Assembly (NCBI GenBank): GCA_965183835.1
Contig: CBCYME010000019.1
Span: 186,001-250,000 of the forward strand
Reading direction: 5' to 3'
Source of the DNA: OMPR01 sp965183835
Lineage (GTDB): Bacteria > Pseudomonadota > Alphaproteobacteria > Rhodobacterales > Rhodobacteraceae
Length of the DNA stretch: 64,000 nt
Under the pieces are notes generated by a model. That model made no database searches, had not been told where the DNA came from, and saw nothing but the letters and a program-made list of their open reading frames with translations. The position numbers and the translations under genes were made by a program. This document shows, one piece after another, positions 17,426 through 25,381 of the stretch (its first letter is position 1; each line of letters begins with the position of its first letter).

Positions 17426-18553
17426 ATGCGGTGAGAGAGGTGGTTGCTCGGCCTGTGTGTCCACATTGAATCGGGACCACATTTCGTCGGTGATCACAGC
17501 CCGCGTCGCACGGGACCGACCTATCATTTCCGAGAAGTCAGAGCCTTTGATCTCTAAGACGCGCGCCGGCTGATCCCCACGCACCTCGATTGATGCGTTT
17601 CGACGGCCATTCTCTGTCAACAAACCCATTTCACCAAAGTACGTGCCGCGTTTGTGGAAATGGGCCAGTTCGCTCCGGGTGCCATTGGGTTCCTGACGGA
17701 ACACGTTAACAGCCCCTTTGACCAGAATAAAAAACGCGTCAGCGGGATCGCCTTGTTTTAAGATCCGCTCACCGGGCTGGAATTCGCGTGAGAGCGCTTT
17801 GGATGCGATCTCGGCAAGGTGGCGGTCATCGAGATTTGGCAACACAAGAGAGATTTGTTCGGTGATCGCGGTGCCAATGCGGCCATCAATCATATGCAAA
17901 ATTTCGTCTGCGCTATCGAGAATACGCATGTTGTGCGTCACAATGATGGCCGCACTATTCTGGGCTTTGGATAGACGTTGGACGAGGTCGATGATGTCAC
18001 GGCCCGTGGATGTATCCAAAGCGGCCGTAGGCTCATCTGCGATCAGTAATTTGGGACGGTGGACCAAGGCGCGGGCAATGGCAACACGCTGCTTTTGCCC
18101 GCCTGACAGATCTGCGGGAAAGTCATTGACGCGATCCCCCAACCCCACCGCCTCTAGCATTTCTTCTGATTGTGCGCGGGCGGTTTTGGGATTGTAATCT
18201 GATTGAATTTCAAGACTTTGCTGAACGTTTTGTCGGATCGACATGAAGTCGAGCAGATTAAAATGTTGAAACACATACCCAACACGTTTGCGCATCTCCA
18301 GCAGCTTACGCGGATTGGCTTTGTGGAGCTCGTCACCAAAAAGTTTCAGGCTGCCTTCTTGGACTGAACGAAGGCAGCCAACCAATGAAATCAGGGTCGT
18401 TTTTCCCGATCCGGAATAGCCGGTAAGAAACACATTTTGCCCCGGTCGCACGTCTATATCGATCCCGTGCAACACCTGCTTCATCACAGAGGCATCTTTG
18501 TAGCTATGTTTTAACCCGCGGATTTTTACGATTGCATCGTCTGTGTTTGACAT
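17405..18553 (-). CDS. DevA-like ABC ATPase with C-terminal cyclic-nucleotide-binding domain
   Basis: A 382-residue protein. Residues 1-235 are an ABC ATPase of the LolD/MacB/DevA type: Walker A GYSGSGKT at 45-52, signature LSGGQKQ at 149-155, Walker B LLIADEP at 169-175, and switch His in VTHN. Residues about 236-345 are a CAP-type cyclic-nucleotide-binding domain with the phosphate-cassette pattern FGEMGLL followed by RRNASIE. Plain DevA/LolD proteins stop after about 230 residues, so the fused domain is unusual and suggests allosteric control of export by cAMP or cGMP (inference). The start lies 7 bases after the permease stop. Confidence 0.88.
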   Translation of the reverse strand: MSNTDDAIVKIRGLKHSYKDASVMKQVLHGIDIDVRPGQNVFLTGYSGSGKTTLISLVGCLRSVQEGSLKLFGDELHKANPRKLLEMRKRVGYVFQHFNLLDFMSIRQNVQQSLEIQSDYNPKTARAQSEEMLEAVGLGDRVNDFPADLSGGQKQRVAIARALVHRPKLLIADEPTAALDTSTGRDIIDLVQRLSKAQNSAAIIVTHNMRILDSADEILHMIDGRIGTAITEQISLVLPNLDDRHLAEIASKALSREFQPGERILKQGDPADAFFILVKGAVNVFRQEPNGTRSELAHFHKRGTYFGEMGLLTENGRRNASIEVRGDQPARVLEIKGSDFSEMIGRSRATRAVITDEMWSRFNVDTQAEQPPLSPHSGVNDD

Positions 18554-18560
18554 GTCTGAA

Positions 18561-19760
18561 CTACCCAAAAAGATCCGCCGGATCGGCGTCGTTGAGTTTG
18601 CGAATAGCCAACAAAGCCGAAATAACGCAAATAAAGGCGATGGCCCCAAAGACGATAACGGCGACCTCCCACGTCATTTCGAACCGCAGGGCGGTGGCTT
18701 TGGCAATGACATCATACATGAGAAAACTGAGCCCGAGGCCAGGTAAAAACCCAAGCACGGCCAGCATCAATGCGGACCCAAGAACTATCCGGCGCAGTTG
18801 TCCGTTGCTGAACCCAATGGCTTTAAGTGTTGCAAAGTCACGGATGTATTTAGAGATAAGCTGAAACAGAATCTGATAAAGAATGACGATCCCAACGGCG
18901 ACAGCACCGCCTAGACCAAATCGAAAAATAATCCCGATTGGTGTTTGAAACTCATAAAAATCTCGCTCCTGATTTAACAAGTCAGGCAGGGCCACAACTT
19001 TCACATCTTCGGGGAGATATGCGTTCATTTTCTCGGCAACCAGTGTTGCATCTGATCCGGGGTGCAGTTGGATCAGTCCCAGATTGATTTTGGAACGCGG
19101 TCGGTTAAACACTTCCATAAACGTTTCGTCGCTGGTTATGATGTGTGAGTTCGCGGATTGGTTAACGCCAACATCGAACAGACCAGTCACTCGAATGCGC
19201 GCTTGATGGCGGCCACCGCGCACTTCGATGCTATAATCCTCGCCAGATTTCACAGTGTCGATGATCTGCGAAAACGACTTTTTGGATCGTTGGTCGATCA
19301 GCACATTTCGCTTTATTTTGAGCTTGTTGTATTGCCCATATACGCTGTCCAGCAACATGACATCCCAAGTCAGCGGCAAACCAATGGCCTGTACCTTTCG
19401 CAGATATTTTTCGCCCCCTTCAGGGTCGCGCATCAACACGCTGGACCAGTAAATTGGCGCGACGCGTGTGACCTCTTCAAAAGCCAGAGTTTGATTAAGG
19501 CGCAGTTCTGAAAATGTGGGGGTACGGAGCACCGTAACGGCCGATGAATTCAACATGACGGCATCAGCGTTAAAGCTGGCTGGAAGATCCAGCAACGTGT
19601 TCAAGAAAGATGAGCGAAACCCAATCTGCATGAACAAGAGAACAGTGATGAAAGTGATGCCCAAAGCGGCAGAAACAGTTTGCGCCTTTTGGTGGCGCAG
19701 TTGAAGCCAAGAAATCCATGTTTTTCTGAACATCAATACCGTCTTGCGTTGAAGTTTCAC
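18561..19760 (-). CDS. DevC-like ABC permease (FtsX/MacB type)
   Basis: A 399-residue inner-membrane subunit. One membrane segment lies near residues 28-50 (LGITFITVLLFMQIGF, the DevC signature region). A periplasmic domain of about 220 residues follows, then three C-terminal membrane segments with the FtsX coupling motif DFATLKAIGFSNGQL. This is the topology of type VII ABC systems. DevBCA complexes export glycolipids in heterocyst-forming cyanobacteria, and relatives occur in many proteobacteria. It is the middle gene of a minus-strand operon: sulfotransferase, permease, ATPase. Confidence 0.88.
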   Translation of the reverse strand: MKLQRKTVLMFRKTWISWLQLRHQKAQTVSAALGITFITVLLFMQIGFRSSFLNTLLDLPASFNADAVMLNSSAVTVLRTPTFSELRLNQTLAFEEVTRVAPIYWSSVLMRDPEGGEKYLRKVQAIGLPLTWDVMLLDSVYGQYNKLKIKRNVLIDQRSKKSFSQIIDTVKSGEDYSIEVRGGRHQARIRVTGLFDVGVNQSANSHIITSDETFMEVFNRPRSKINLGLIQLHPGSDATLVAEKMNAYLPEDVKVVALPDLLNQERDFYEFQTPIGIIFRFGLGGAVAVGIVILYQILFQLISKYIRDFATLKAIGFSNGQLRRIVLGSALMLAVLGFLPGLGLSFLMYDVIAKATALRFEMTWEVAVIVFGAIAFICVISALLAIRKLNDADPADLFG

Positions 19761-19798
19761 CTATTAGGGGGCTATCGGGCGGCCCCTGTAAACCCCGC

Positions 19799-20662
19799 TT
19801 ACGTGTTTATTTGGTAGCCCAGCTTTCTTGCCAAGGCCTGAGACGAGCGACTAAACCCGTCTGTGGGGGCTCTAGAACTCTCGGGACGTTGGCGAAGTAT
19901 CGGGTTTTGTAAAAATTTCACGTCATTTCCCAGCGGTGCGTTAGGGGGCCCGACATGGGCAAACGGCCCGTTTTCCGGGTGCAGCATTTGCTCAAAAATG
20001 TTAGCGTCAAAGGACAGGTTAAGCTGCGTTGTAAGATCGCCAAATAGGGTTTCGGGTCGGGTCATCAGGTCTTCGCCTCTGACCGTGACTTTTCGATCCC
20101 GAGGGATTGTGTGCAAGAAATCCACGATCCGCTTGTTGCAATAGGTCCAGATGGCCTCGTCTTTTACGATCCAATGCAAGGGTATACCGAACCTTTGGTG
20201 AATGCCTTGAAATGACTCTTGAATAGAGAGACGCACATCGCGCGGGTCCCGGATGAGGTGAATATACTTGGCATCCGGGCAAATACGGTCCGTGCGACGC
20301 AGGAAATTTGGATGCGCTGTGAAAATGGGCTCTTTGGCCAGCATGGTCCGCGGCGCAACCCGTTCCCCAAGGTGGGCCCAAAGGTAGGCCGTTGTCCATT
20401 CTCGCCGGCAGTTTAGCCATGCGATGGCCTCTTGAACCTGCTCAGCTGATTGTCCGCCAAATTCCAACAGCGCAAGGGTGCGGTGTATCCCGTCCAGCGT
20501 AAAAATCCGGTACAAACGTGACCTGCGTTGAAGCTGCCCCACTGTTTCAGCCGCGAAAAGGCGCATTTCGGGAAACCCGAAAAGATCAGGATGTTCACCC
20601 AACATTGTGCCAAACAAGGACGAATATGATCTGGGGCTGGATAAGATGAAAATGGGCGGCAC
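19799..20662 (-). CDS. Sulfotransferase family protein
   Basis: A 287-residue PAPS-dependent sulfotransferase-like protein. The 5'-phosphosulfate loop is LSSPRSYSSLFGTML at about 7-21, and the 3'-phosphate-binding segment is HLIRDPRDVRLSI. It would transfer sulfate to a hydroxyl or amine of a small molecule, lipid or sugar. It begins with GTG at 20662, with AAAGG about 10 bases upstream. Only 38 bases separate it from the DevC-like gene, so it is probably co-transcribed with the exporter. This implies that the exported product is sulfated (inference). Confidence 0.82.
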   Translation of the reverse strand: MPPIFILSSPRSYSSLFGTMLGEHPDLFGFPEMRLFAAETVGQLQRRSRLYRIFTLDGIHRTLALLEFGGQSAEQVQEAIAWLNCRREWTTAYLWAHLGERVAPRTMLAKEPIFTAHPNFLRRTDRICPDAKYIHLIRDPRDVRLSIQESFQGIHQRFGIPLHWIVKDEAIWTYCNKRIVDFLHTIPRDRKVTVRGEDLMTRPETLFGDLTTQLNLSFDANIFEQMLHPENGPFAHVGPPNAPLGNDVKFLQNPILRQRPESSRAPTDGFSRSSQALARKLGYQINT

Positions 20663-20891
20663 GTTCGCATTTTACCTTTGTTTTCCCAGCCATATCATAT
20701 TTTTTGATGTTGGTGGGATTTGTTGCAAGCGCCAGCGTCGGAGTCAGAGATGTGTTTGCATTTGGAGGTAAACTGGACCACCTTTCTGATCGGTGGTGTT
20801 TTCAGTGATCGACCCAAATGGATAGGATAGGCAGGGCCTGAGACAGCGAAACCCGCTAAGTTTTTCGAGTGATCTTTAGAATTGGACCATC

Positions 20892-21971
20892 TTGAATTTG
20901 CGCTTTGATTTGAAAATCCTACCCAATGCAGGCAGCATGCTGGTGTGTCTTGTCGTAGCGGCTTTGGGCAGTGTTGGCATGATCTGGCTGGATGGTCCCT
21001 TGCCCTATCTGTTGGGGAGCTTGCTTGCTGTCGCGATCTATTCGATCGTGGTTTCTGCGACTTGGGGGGTGACGCCATCCTTTCCCGTGGCTTTTCGCAA
21101 AATCGGCGTTTCCCTATTGGGCGCAATGATTGGGGCCCAGTTCTCTCAAGCCGAAGCGATAGACATGAATGGTCTTTCGCTCTCTTTAATGTTGGTGGTT
21201 CCGCTTATGTTGGTCATGCATGGGGCAGGGTACGCAGTCCTTCGTACTTTGGCGCGGTATGATCGCCCCACAGCATTCTATGCCAGCTTACCGGGCGGTT
21301 TGATCGAAGCTTCGGTTTTGGGGGAACAAGCTGGCGGAGATGCGGCGCGCATAAGTCTGCAACATCTTGTGCGGATCCTATTGGTTGTCTTAACTGTGCC
21401 CCTCATCTTGTCTTATATGTCTGGGGAAACCATCCGCGTTTCCCGTTCGATAAGTGAATCCCCAGACACTTTTAAAGTGTTGGATGTCTTGCTGTTGATC
21501 GGGATTGCCCTCGGGGGGATGAGCGCTGCGCGATTTCTGCGCTTGCCTGCTGCGCACCTTCTTGGGCCAGTGGCTGTTGGGGCGGCGCTTAGCCTTTTCG
21601 GGCCCATTCAGATAGATCCACCCGCGTGGTTGATTGCTGGGGCACAGGTTGTCGTCGGCATCAGCCTTGGCGTCCGTTACGCGGGGACATCACTCAGCGC
21701 TTTGGTCAGGGGGTTCACAAGCGGGTTGTGTGTGTTGGGAGTGACTTTACCTCTGGCCTTCCTCGCAGCATGGTGGGTGAGCCCCTATAGCTCTGCAAGC
21801 TTTGAGGCCCTGGTTCTGTGTTTCGCGCCCGGCGGTGTCGCAGAGCTGAGCCTGATCGCTCTGAGCCTTGGGTTAAGTCCGGTATTGGTCGCGCTGCACC
21901 ATCTTATCCGGATTGCAGGTGCTCTGGGTTGGGCTATTTTTATGGGATGGACGGGACGGGTCACCCCTTAG
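20892..21971 (+). CDS. AbrB family transporter/regulator (ammonia monooxygenase-like membrane protein)
   Basis: A 359-residue polytopic membrane protein made of two similar halves (GPLPYLLGSLL and AAHLLGPVAVGAAL), each of about five membrane segments, as in the AbrB/Gcw_chp-type duplication family. Members are poorly characterised and often linked to export or regulation. Start is TTG with GGA five bases upstream; a later ATG at 20934 is possible. It is divergent from the sulfotransferase and 69 bases before the GH3 gene; whether it belongs to the lipid cluster is uncertain. Confidence 0.8.
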   Translation: MNLRFDLKILPNAGSMLVCLVVAALGSVGMIWLDGPLPYLLGSLLAVAIYSIVVSATWGVTPSFPVAFRKIGVSLLGAMIGAQFSQAEAIDMNGLSLSLMLVVPLMLVMHGAGYAVLRTLARYDRPTAFYASLPGGLIEASVLGEQAGGDAARISLQHLVRILLVVLTVPLILSYMSGETIRVSRSISESPDTFKVLDVLLLIGIALGGMSAARFLRLPAAHLLGPVAVGAALSLFGPIQIDPPAWLIAGAQVVVGISLGVRYAGTSLSALVRGFTSGLCVLGVTLPLAFLAAWWVSPYSSASFEALVLCFAPGGVAELSLIALSLGLSPVLVALHHLIRIAGALGWAIFMGWTGRVTP

Positions 21972-22040
21972 GTTCATTTCTTATCCAACTGATGGCTCTT
22001 GAACCACAAGGGCCACCACGTCGAAAGAGCATAATTGAGT

Positions 22041-23717
22041 ATGTCTTTACCCATTAGATTCCTACTGACAAAAGCGGCGCTGTATCAGGCAGCACAGTTC
22101 GAAAAGAGCACTCATAACTGCCGTCAGGCCCAGACAAGAACTTTGCAGGAAATCCTAGACTATACTGCACCTTCGGCCTTGGGGCGCGCCCTAGGTCTTA
22201 ATGAGCAGATGGATGCAGATTCTTTTCGCAAACAGGTATCGCTGCAGACTTACGACGGCTTTGCCCCATTCGCAGAGCGGATTGCCCGGGGGGAAAAGGT
22301 GATCACGTCACCCCAACCCGTTTTGTGTTTGGCCTCAAGCAGCGGAACAACTGGAAAACGGAAACTGATCCCGATCACCCGAAAATCACACGCCATACGA
22401 CAAAAGGCACGACTTGCTTCAGCGGGTCACTTGGTGCGGGCGTTGCGAAAAGAGGGTCTTCCGAATGGGCGGCTGATGGTCACAAGCAGCGCTGCCATGA
22501 TGGGGCATACCGAAGGCGGTGTTCCATATGGATACACCAGCGCCTGTTCACACAGCCTAAATCGCAGCAAATATTCGGCACGGATCGTGACGCCTTATCC
22601 TTTTGATGTCATGACAATTCCAAATGTCCGCCAACGCCACATTATGAGCTTTCTTTTTGCGATGCGGGACCCTGACTTGCGGTTCATCTCGGGGAATTTC
22701 CCGCCGTTCCTGCTGCAAATTGCCGGGCAACTGGCCCAAGACGCGCCCTTGTTGATCGCTATGCTGCGCAAAGGTGGAATTCCTGACTGCATCGATCTGG
22801 ATGGCGAAACCCGAACACGTCTGAGCCGCATGTTGCCGCCTGATCCGAACCGCGCCGATACCTTGGAACGCATCCTTGTGGCCAAACAGAATCTGAAACC
22901 CTTGGATATCTGGCCAGGCCTGTCCGCTTTGTTCACCTCGAGCGGGGCGGCCACAGACCCCTACTTGCCCAGGATCGCCGAGGCGTTTGGTGCGCTGCCG
23001 ATCTTTGGAGGGTTGTATTCGTCGACCGAAGCGATTTTTGGGGTTCACACGGCTTTGAATGATGGGTCAGCAACGCTGGCTGTAAATACCGGATTTTTCG
23101 AATTCATCCCGCAGGAGCAATGGCAAACTGCAAACCCGGAAACGGTTCTTTCGCACGAGGTCGAGGTTGGGAAAGAGTACCGGATTGTCACAACCAATTA
23201 TCATGGGCTCATGCGCTATGATATCGGGGACATTGTTCGGATCACGGGGTGGCACAATTCCGTGCCTAGGCTAACGTTCCTACGTCGGCGAGGAGGGCAA
23301 TTGTCAGCGGTTCATGAAATGACGACCGAAGCTGACATAGATCAGGCCCTGTCCGAAGTTATGGCGTTGAGAGGTGTCACACTGACAGATGTAGGCGTTA
23401 CCCTAGAAAGCGGGGGCACGACCGAACGGTACCTGTGGATGTTGGAACCAGAGGGCGAGACGCCCCTCGGAAACCTAGATATGCTGGCGAACGATCTGGA
23501 TGAAGCCCTCGGGCGGTCCAATCTTGCCTACAAAAGTAGGCGAGAAGACTACATTCCACCTCCGCGGGTTATGGTGTTTGCCCCAGGTACAATTGCGCAG
23601 TTTTTGGGGCGATCAACCACGCAAACCACGGATGACCAACTGAAACCACGCCGTATTCTCTATGGAATGCCTGATTTGAACACACTCATCGAAAGAAGCA
23701 TTTCCGCTTCGCAATAG
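22041..23717 (+). CDS. GH3-family acyl-adenylating (acyl-acid amido) synthetase
   Basis: A 558-residue member of the GH3 branch of the ANL superfamily. The ATP/AMP-binding loop is SSSGTTGKRKLIPIT near residue 97. Motif 2 is YSSTEAIFG, and motif 3 is YRIVTTNYHGLMRYDIGDI. Plant GH3 enzymes join acyl acids such as jasmonate or auxin to amino acids; bacterial members are mostly uncharacterised. It may form an acyl-AMP and then an amide or thioester in a lipid or natural-product pathway (inference from its neighbours). ATG 22041 is preferred to the TTG six bases upstream. The tRNA-Asn gene lies 158 bases downstream. Confidence 0.87.
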   Translation: MSLPIRFLLTKAALYQAAQFEKSTHNCRQAQTRTLQEILDYTAPSALGRALGLNEQMDADSFRKQVSLQTYDGFAPFAERIARGEKVITSPQPVLCLASSSGTTGKRKLIPITRKSHAIRQKARLASAGHLVRALRKEGLPNGRLMVTSSAAMMGHTEGGVPYGYTSACSHSLNRSKYSARIVTPYPFDVMTIPNVRQRHIMSFLFAMRDPDLRFISGNFPPFLLQIAGQLAQDAPLLIAMLRKGGIPDCIDLDGETRTRLSRMLPPDPNRADTLERILVAKQNLKPLDIWPGLSALFTSSGAATDPYLPRIAEAFGALPIFGGLYSSTEAIFGVHTALNDGSATLAVNTGFFEFIPQEQWQTANPETVLSHEVEVGKEYRIVTTNYHGLMRYDIGDIVRITGWHNSVPRLTFLRRRGGQLSAVHEMTTEADIDQALSEVMALRGVTLTDVGVTLESGGTTERYLWMLEPEGETPLGNLDMLANDLDEALGRSNLAYKSRREDYIPPPRVMVFAPGTIAQFLGRSTTQTTDDQLKPRRILYGMPDLNTLIERSISASQ

Positions 23718-23875
23718 CGACGAGCTTGATCTTTCTTTCGATCTTGGGCTGGGCAAAAGGGGCTGTCTCTTTTTGGAGTGAGATGCAGGTAAAGTGTTTT
23801 CTTTCCAATAAGTTACGTTTTTTTCATTTTTGCTCTAGACGTAGGGATTTGATGCGGCTATATCGTGCAAACCGT

Positions 23876-23950
23876 TCCGGCGTAGCTCAGCGGTAGAGCA
23901 GTTGACTGTTAATCAATTGGTCGTAGGTTCGATCCCTACCGCCGGAGCCA
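23876..23950 (+). tRNA. tRNA-Asn (anticodon GTT)
   Basis: A 75-base tRNA. The acceptor stem TCCGGCG pairs with CGCCGGA. The D-arm is GCTCAGCGGTAGAGC. The anticodon loop CTGTTAA has GTT at 23908-23910. The T-arm is GTAGG TTCGATC CCTAC, then G and an encoded CCA. A decayed integrase gene starts 115 bases downstream, so its 3' end is the likely attachment site of an integrative element. Confidence 0.97.
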
Positions 23951-23953
23951 ATT

Positions 23954-23991
23954 CCCCTTGATTTTGCGATAAAAACAAAGAAACCAAGGGG
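23954..23991. repeat. Inverted repeat after tRNA-Asn
   Basis: CCCCTTG (23954-23960) pairs with CAAGGGG (23985-23991) across a 24-base A-rich loop. It lies just after the tRNA 3' end, in the expected attachment region. Confidence 0.5.
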
Positions 23992-23993
23992 GA

Positions 23994-24017
23994 GTGGACC
24001 CTTTTGTGGACCCTTTC
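23994..24017. repeat. Tandem 12-base repeat, possible integrase arm sites
   Basis: Two adjacent copies of GTGGACCCTTT(T/C) at 23994-24005 and 24006-24017. Short direct repeats between a tRNA attachment site and a tyrosine integrase gene are typical integrase arm-binding sites; that function here is inferred. Confidence 0.5.
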
Positions 24018-24065
24018 GTCAGGAACGCTACCAGCCTCGTCGCAAACAGGCTAACCGTCTCAGAC

Positions 24066-25381
24066 ATGAGCACTGATGATTCTGGCATGAAATTGCCACG
24101 CTATGTCCAACAGAGACCTTGGGGAACCTACCGCTACTAGCGTAACGTCCCAAAACGCCTCCTGTCCCTGATAGGGAAGACCCACATTTACCGGAACCTC
24201 GGTGAATCCTACGAAGAAATGCTCAGGAAACGGCTAAAGGCGCACCAAGAGGTGGAAGCGCTGTTTCGCAAGGTGGAGGCCGAGACAGACCGCGATCGGA
24301 CCTTGGCTGTGGTTGAGGCCCACTTCGGCAAAGAAGCCGCAGAACAGTTTGACTCCGGCGACATGGACGACAATCTCGAGTACGCCCTCTGGGACCTGCA
24401 CCAGATCCTTGAAAACGAAGATGACCTCGTAGACCCAGCTATCATCTGCAACCTGATTGGTGCCACCCTGCCAAAAGAAGTGCTCTCCCTGTCCAAGGCG
24501 TTCGACCTCTATGCGGACTTCAAAGAAGCAGGCAAGAACAAGAAGTTATCCAATTCTCTGGCACGAACCAAAGACGACCTGAAGATAGCTATCGGTGCAG
24601 GAAGCTTGAAACGTTGCCACTGTCGCGTCTGACCAGAGCTGATGCGCTCAAGTATCGCGACTACCTGATGGATCGGGTCAAGCCGAACAGTGTCATCCGG
24701 TACATCAACATCGTCAGGGCCGTGGTAAATCACACCATCAACGAGCATGGTTTGACCGCACAGAACCCGTTCCACAACCTGAAGGTCAAAGGGGCCGGTA
24801 ATGGTGCTGGAGACCGCCTCCCTCTGACCGCTCAGGAAGCCTTGGCAGGGTTTGATGCCATGGGGACTCGAGCTGACCTAAGGGCCATCTATCTGGCACT
24901 CTGGGAGACTGGTGCCCGGGTGGCCGAGATCACAGGGTTGCAGGTTCGGGACGTGAACCTTCAGGACCGATCTCTGCGCATCCGAAGTAACGACATCCGA
25001 GGGCTGAAGACCGCCAGTAGCGAGCGGTTGCTGCCGTTGTCTGATCAGTTGGTGGCATCGTTGCAGGTCCACAGACAGGGTAAGATGGAGGAAGCACCTA
25101 TCTTTGAGCGGTATGGTCGTGTCGATGGCAACACGGCAGCTTCGGCTCTGATGATGAAGCGCTTCAGGACGGTCATCTCTGATCCAAAGAAGACCCTGCA
25201 CAGCCTACGCCATAAAAAGAAGGACGATCTGAGAAACATCGGTTGCCCCGAGGAGATCAGCAAAGTGCTCCTTGGTCACAGCAGCGTTGAAGTTGCCGCC
25301 CGGTACGGGGCCGGGTTTAATCTGGATGTGTTGCGCGACTGGATGACCCGATCGAGCCAAGTAGGCGGTCTGACTTCGTGA
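24066..25381 (+). pseudogene. Decayed tyrosine site-specific integrase
   Basis: Remains of an integrase of about 438 codons. The start at 24066 is followed by an in-frame TAG at 24138-24140 (codon 25); the same frame then continues with RNVPKRLLSL and HIYRNLGESYEE, typical of the N-terminal arm of tRNA-targeting integrases. A second lesion, a 1-base loss near 24595, shifts the frame before LPLSRLTRADALKYRDYL. The C-terminal catalytic domain is readable, with ETGARVAEITGL (Arg), HSLRHKKKDDL (His-x-x-Arg), LGHSSVEVAARYG (His and Tyr). The last four bases overlap the next gene. Two independent lesions make activity unlikely. Confidence 0.85.

Noticed and set aside
22557..23048. Antisense frame of 163 codons in the GH3 gene
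   Set aside because: Shadow of a strongly supported gene, with no motif of its own.
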